From: Candidatus Hydrogenedentota bacterium
Lineage (GTDB): Bacteria > UBA8481 > J006
Assembly: GCA_003697085.1 (NCBI GenBank)
Contig: RFFU01000103.1
Coordinates: forward strand, 1-21,953
Direction: 5' to 3'
DNA: 21,953 bases
Under the pieces are notes generated by a model. It was not told where the DNA came from, ran no database searches, and saw nothing but the letters and a program-made list of their open reading frames with translations. Position numbers and translations under genes: made by a program. Shown here piece by piece: positions 21,866-21,953 of this stretch. The number at the start of each line of letters is the position of its first letter. Positions within the stretch are counted from its first letter, which is position 1.

Positions 21866-21953
21866 CTGGTATGTTCAAAGTGTGCGGATTAAGCACCCAT
21901 TGTGCGATAACGTAATTGAACTACGGGAGAGGACGAGTTCTGCGCGTGAAGCA

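Noticed and set aside
21784-21953. tRNA or other structured RNA in the last 170 bases
   Set aside because: Only a single 8-bp hairpin is seen; no cloverleaf or CCA end.

Overview
The window looks like a piece of a moderately GC-rich Gram-negative bacterial chromosome, probably from an uncultivated lineage. The evidence is a flagellar set that includes the outer-membrane L-ring (FlgH) and periplasmic P-ring (FlgI) proteins, two outer-membrane-type lipoproteins, a very large exported beta-helix/FN3 surface protein, and intergenic spaces filled with short hairpin repeats. I cannot assign a phylum from sequence alone. TGA is used as a normal stop throughout.

Region 1 (1-6660, minus strand) is one tightly overlapping gene string. 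Three small retropepsin-like proteins (6660-5523) run directly into the start of a giant secreted protein whose frame stays open from 5526 to the window edge (at least 1842 residues). The giant carries two beta-helix/FN3 modules, two related beta-rich repeats and about five roughly 100-residue Ig/FN3-like repeats. Region 2 (7023-9485) has two overlapping CsgG/LpoB-like lipoprotein paralogues on the plus strand, convergent with a CgeB-like glycosyltransferase.

Region 3 (9869-13268) is a patchwork of a mercury-resistance locus and toxin-antitoxin modules. A MerR with the exact three-cysteine spacing of mercury-sensing MerR (10871-11302) is separated from a CopZ-type Fe-S metallochaperone and a MerC-like membrane protein by an AbrB/VapC pair whose toxin has an in-frame TGA. 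An RHH/VapC pair lies on the other side. Two MerR-type promoters (long 20-bp spacer with a dyad) can be read. One faces the metallochaperone-merC operon. The other points away from merR at a 35-codon remnant of a CxxC thioredoxin-like protein. No mercuric reductase is present in the window.

Region 4 (13497-15634) is an argD-argF pair coupled by a GTGA overlap. Region 5 (20080-15735, minus strand) is flgG-flgA-flgH-flgI-flgJ followed by a small GGQ release-factor-like protein. Region 6 (20081-21953) is a repeat-rich spacer, then a decayed AAA/DUF4143 ATPase gene with a frameshifted 5' end and a missing ATPase core, then a last hairpin.

The most interesting items are the retropepsin-trio/giant-protein operon, the split mer regulon with its hidden thioredoxin-like remnant and TA insertion, and the shared family of intergenic hairpins.
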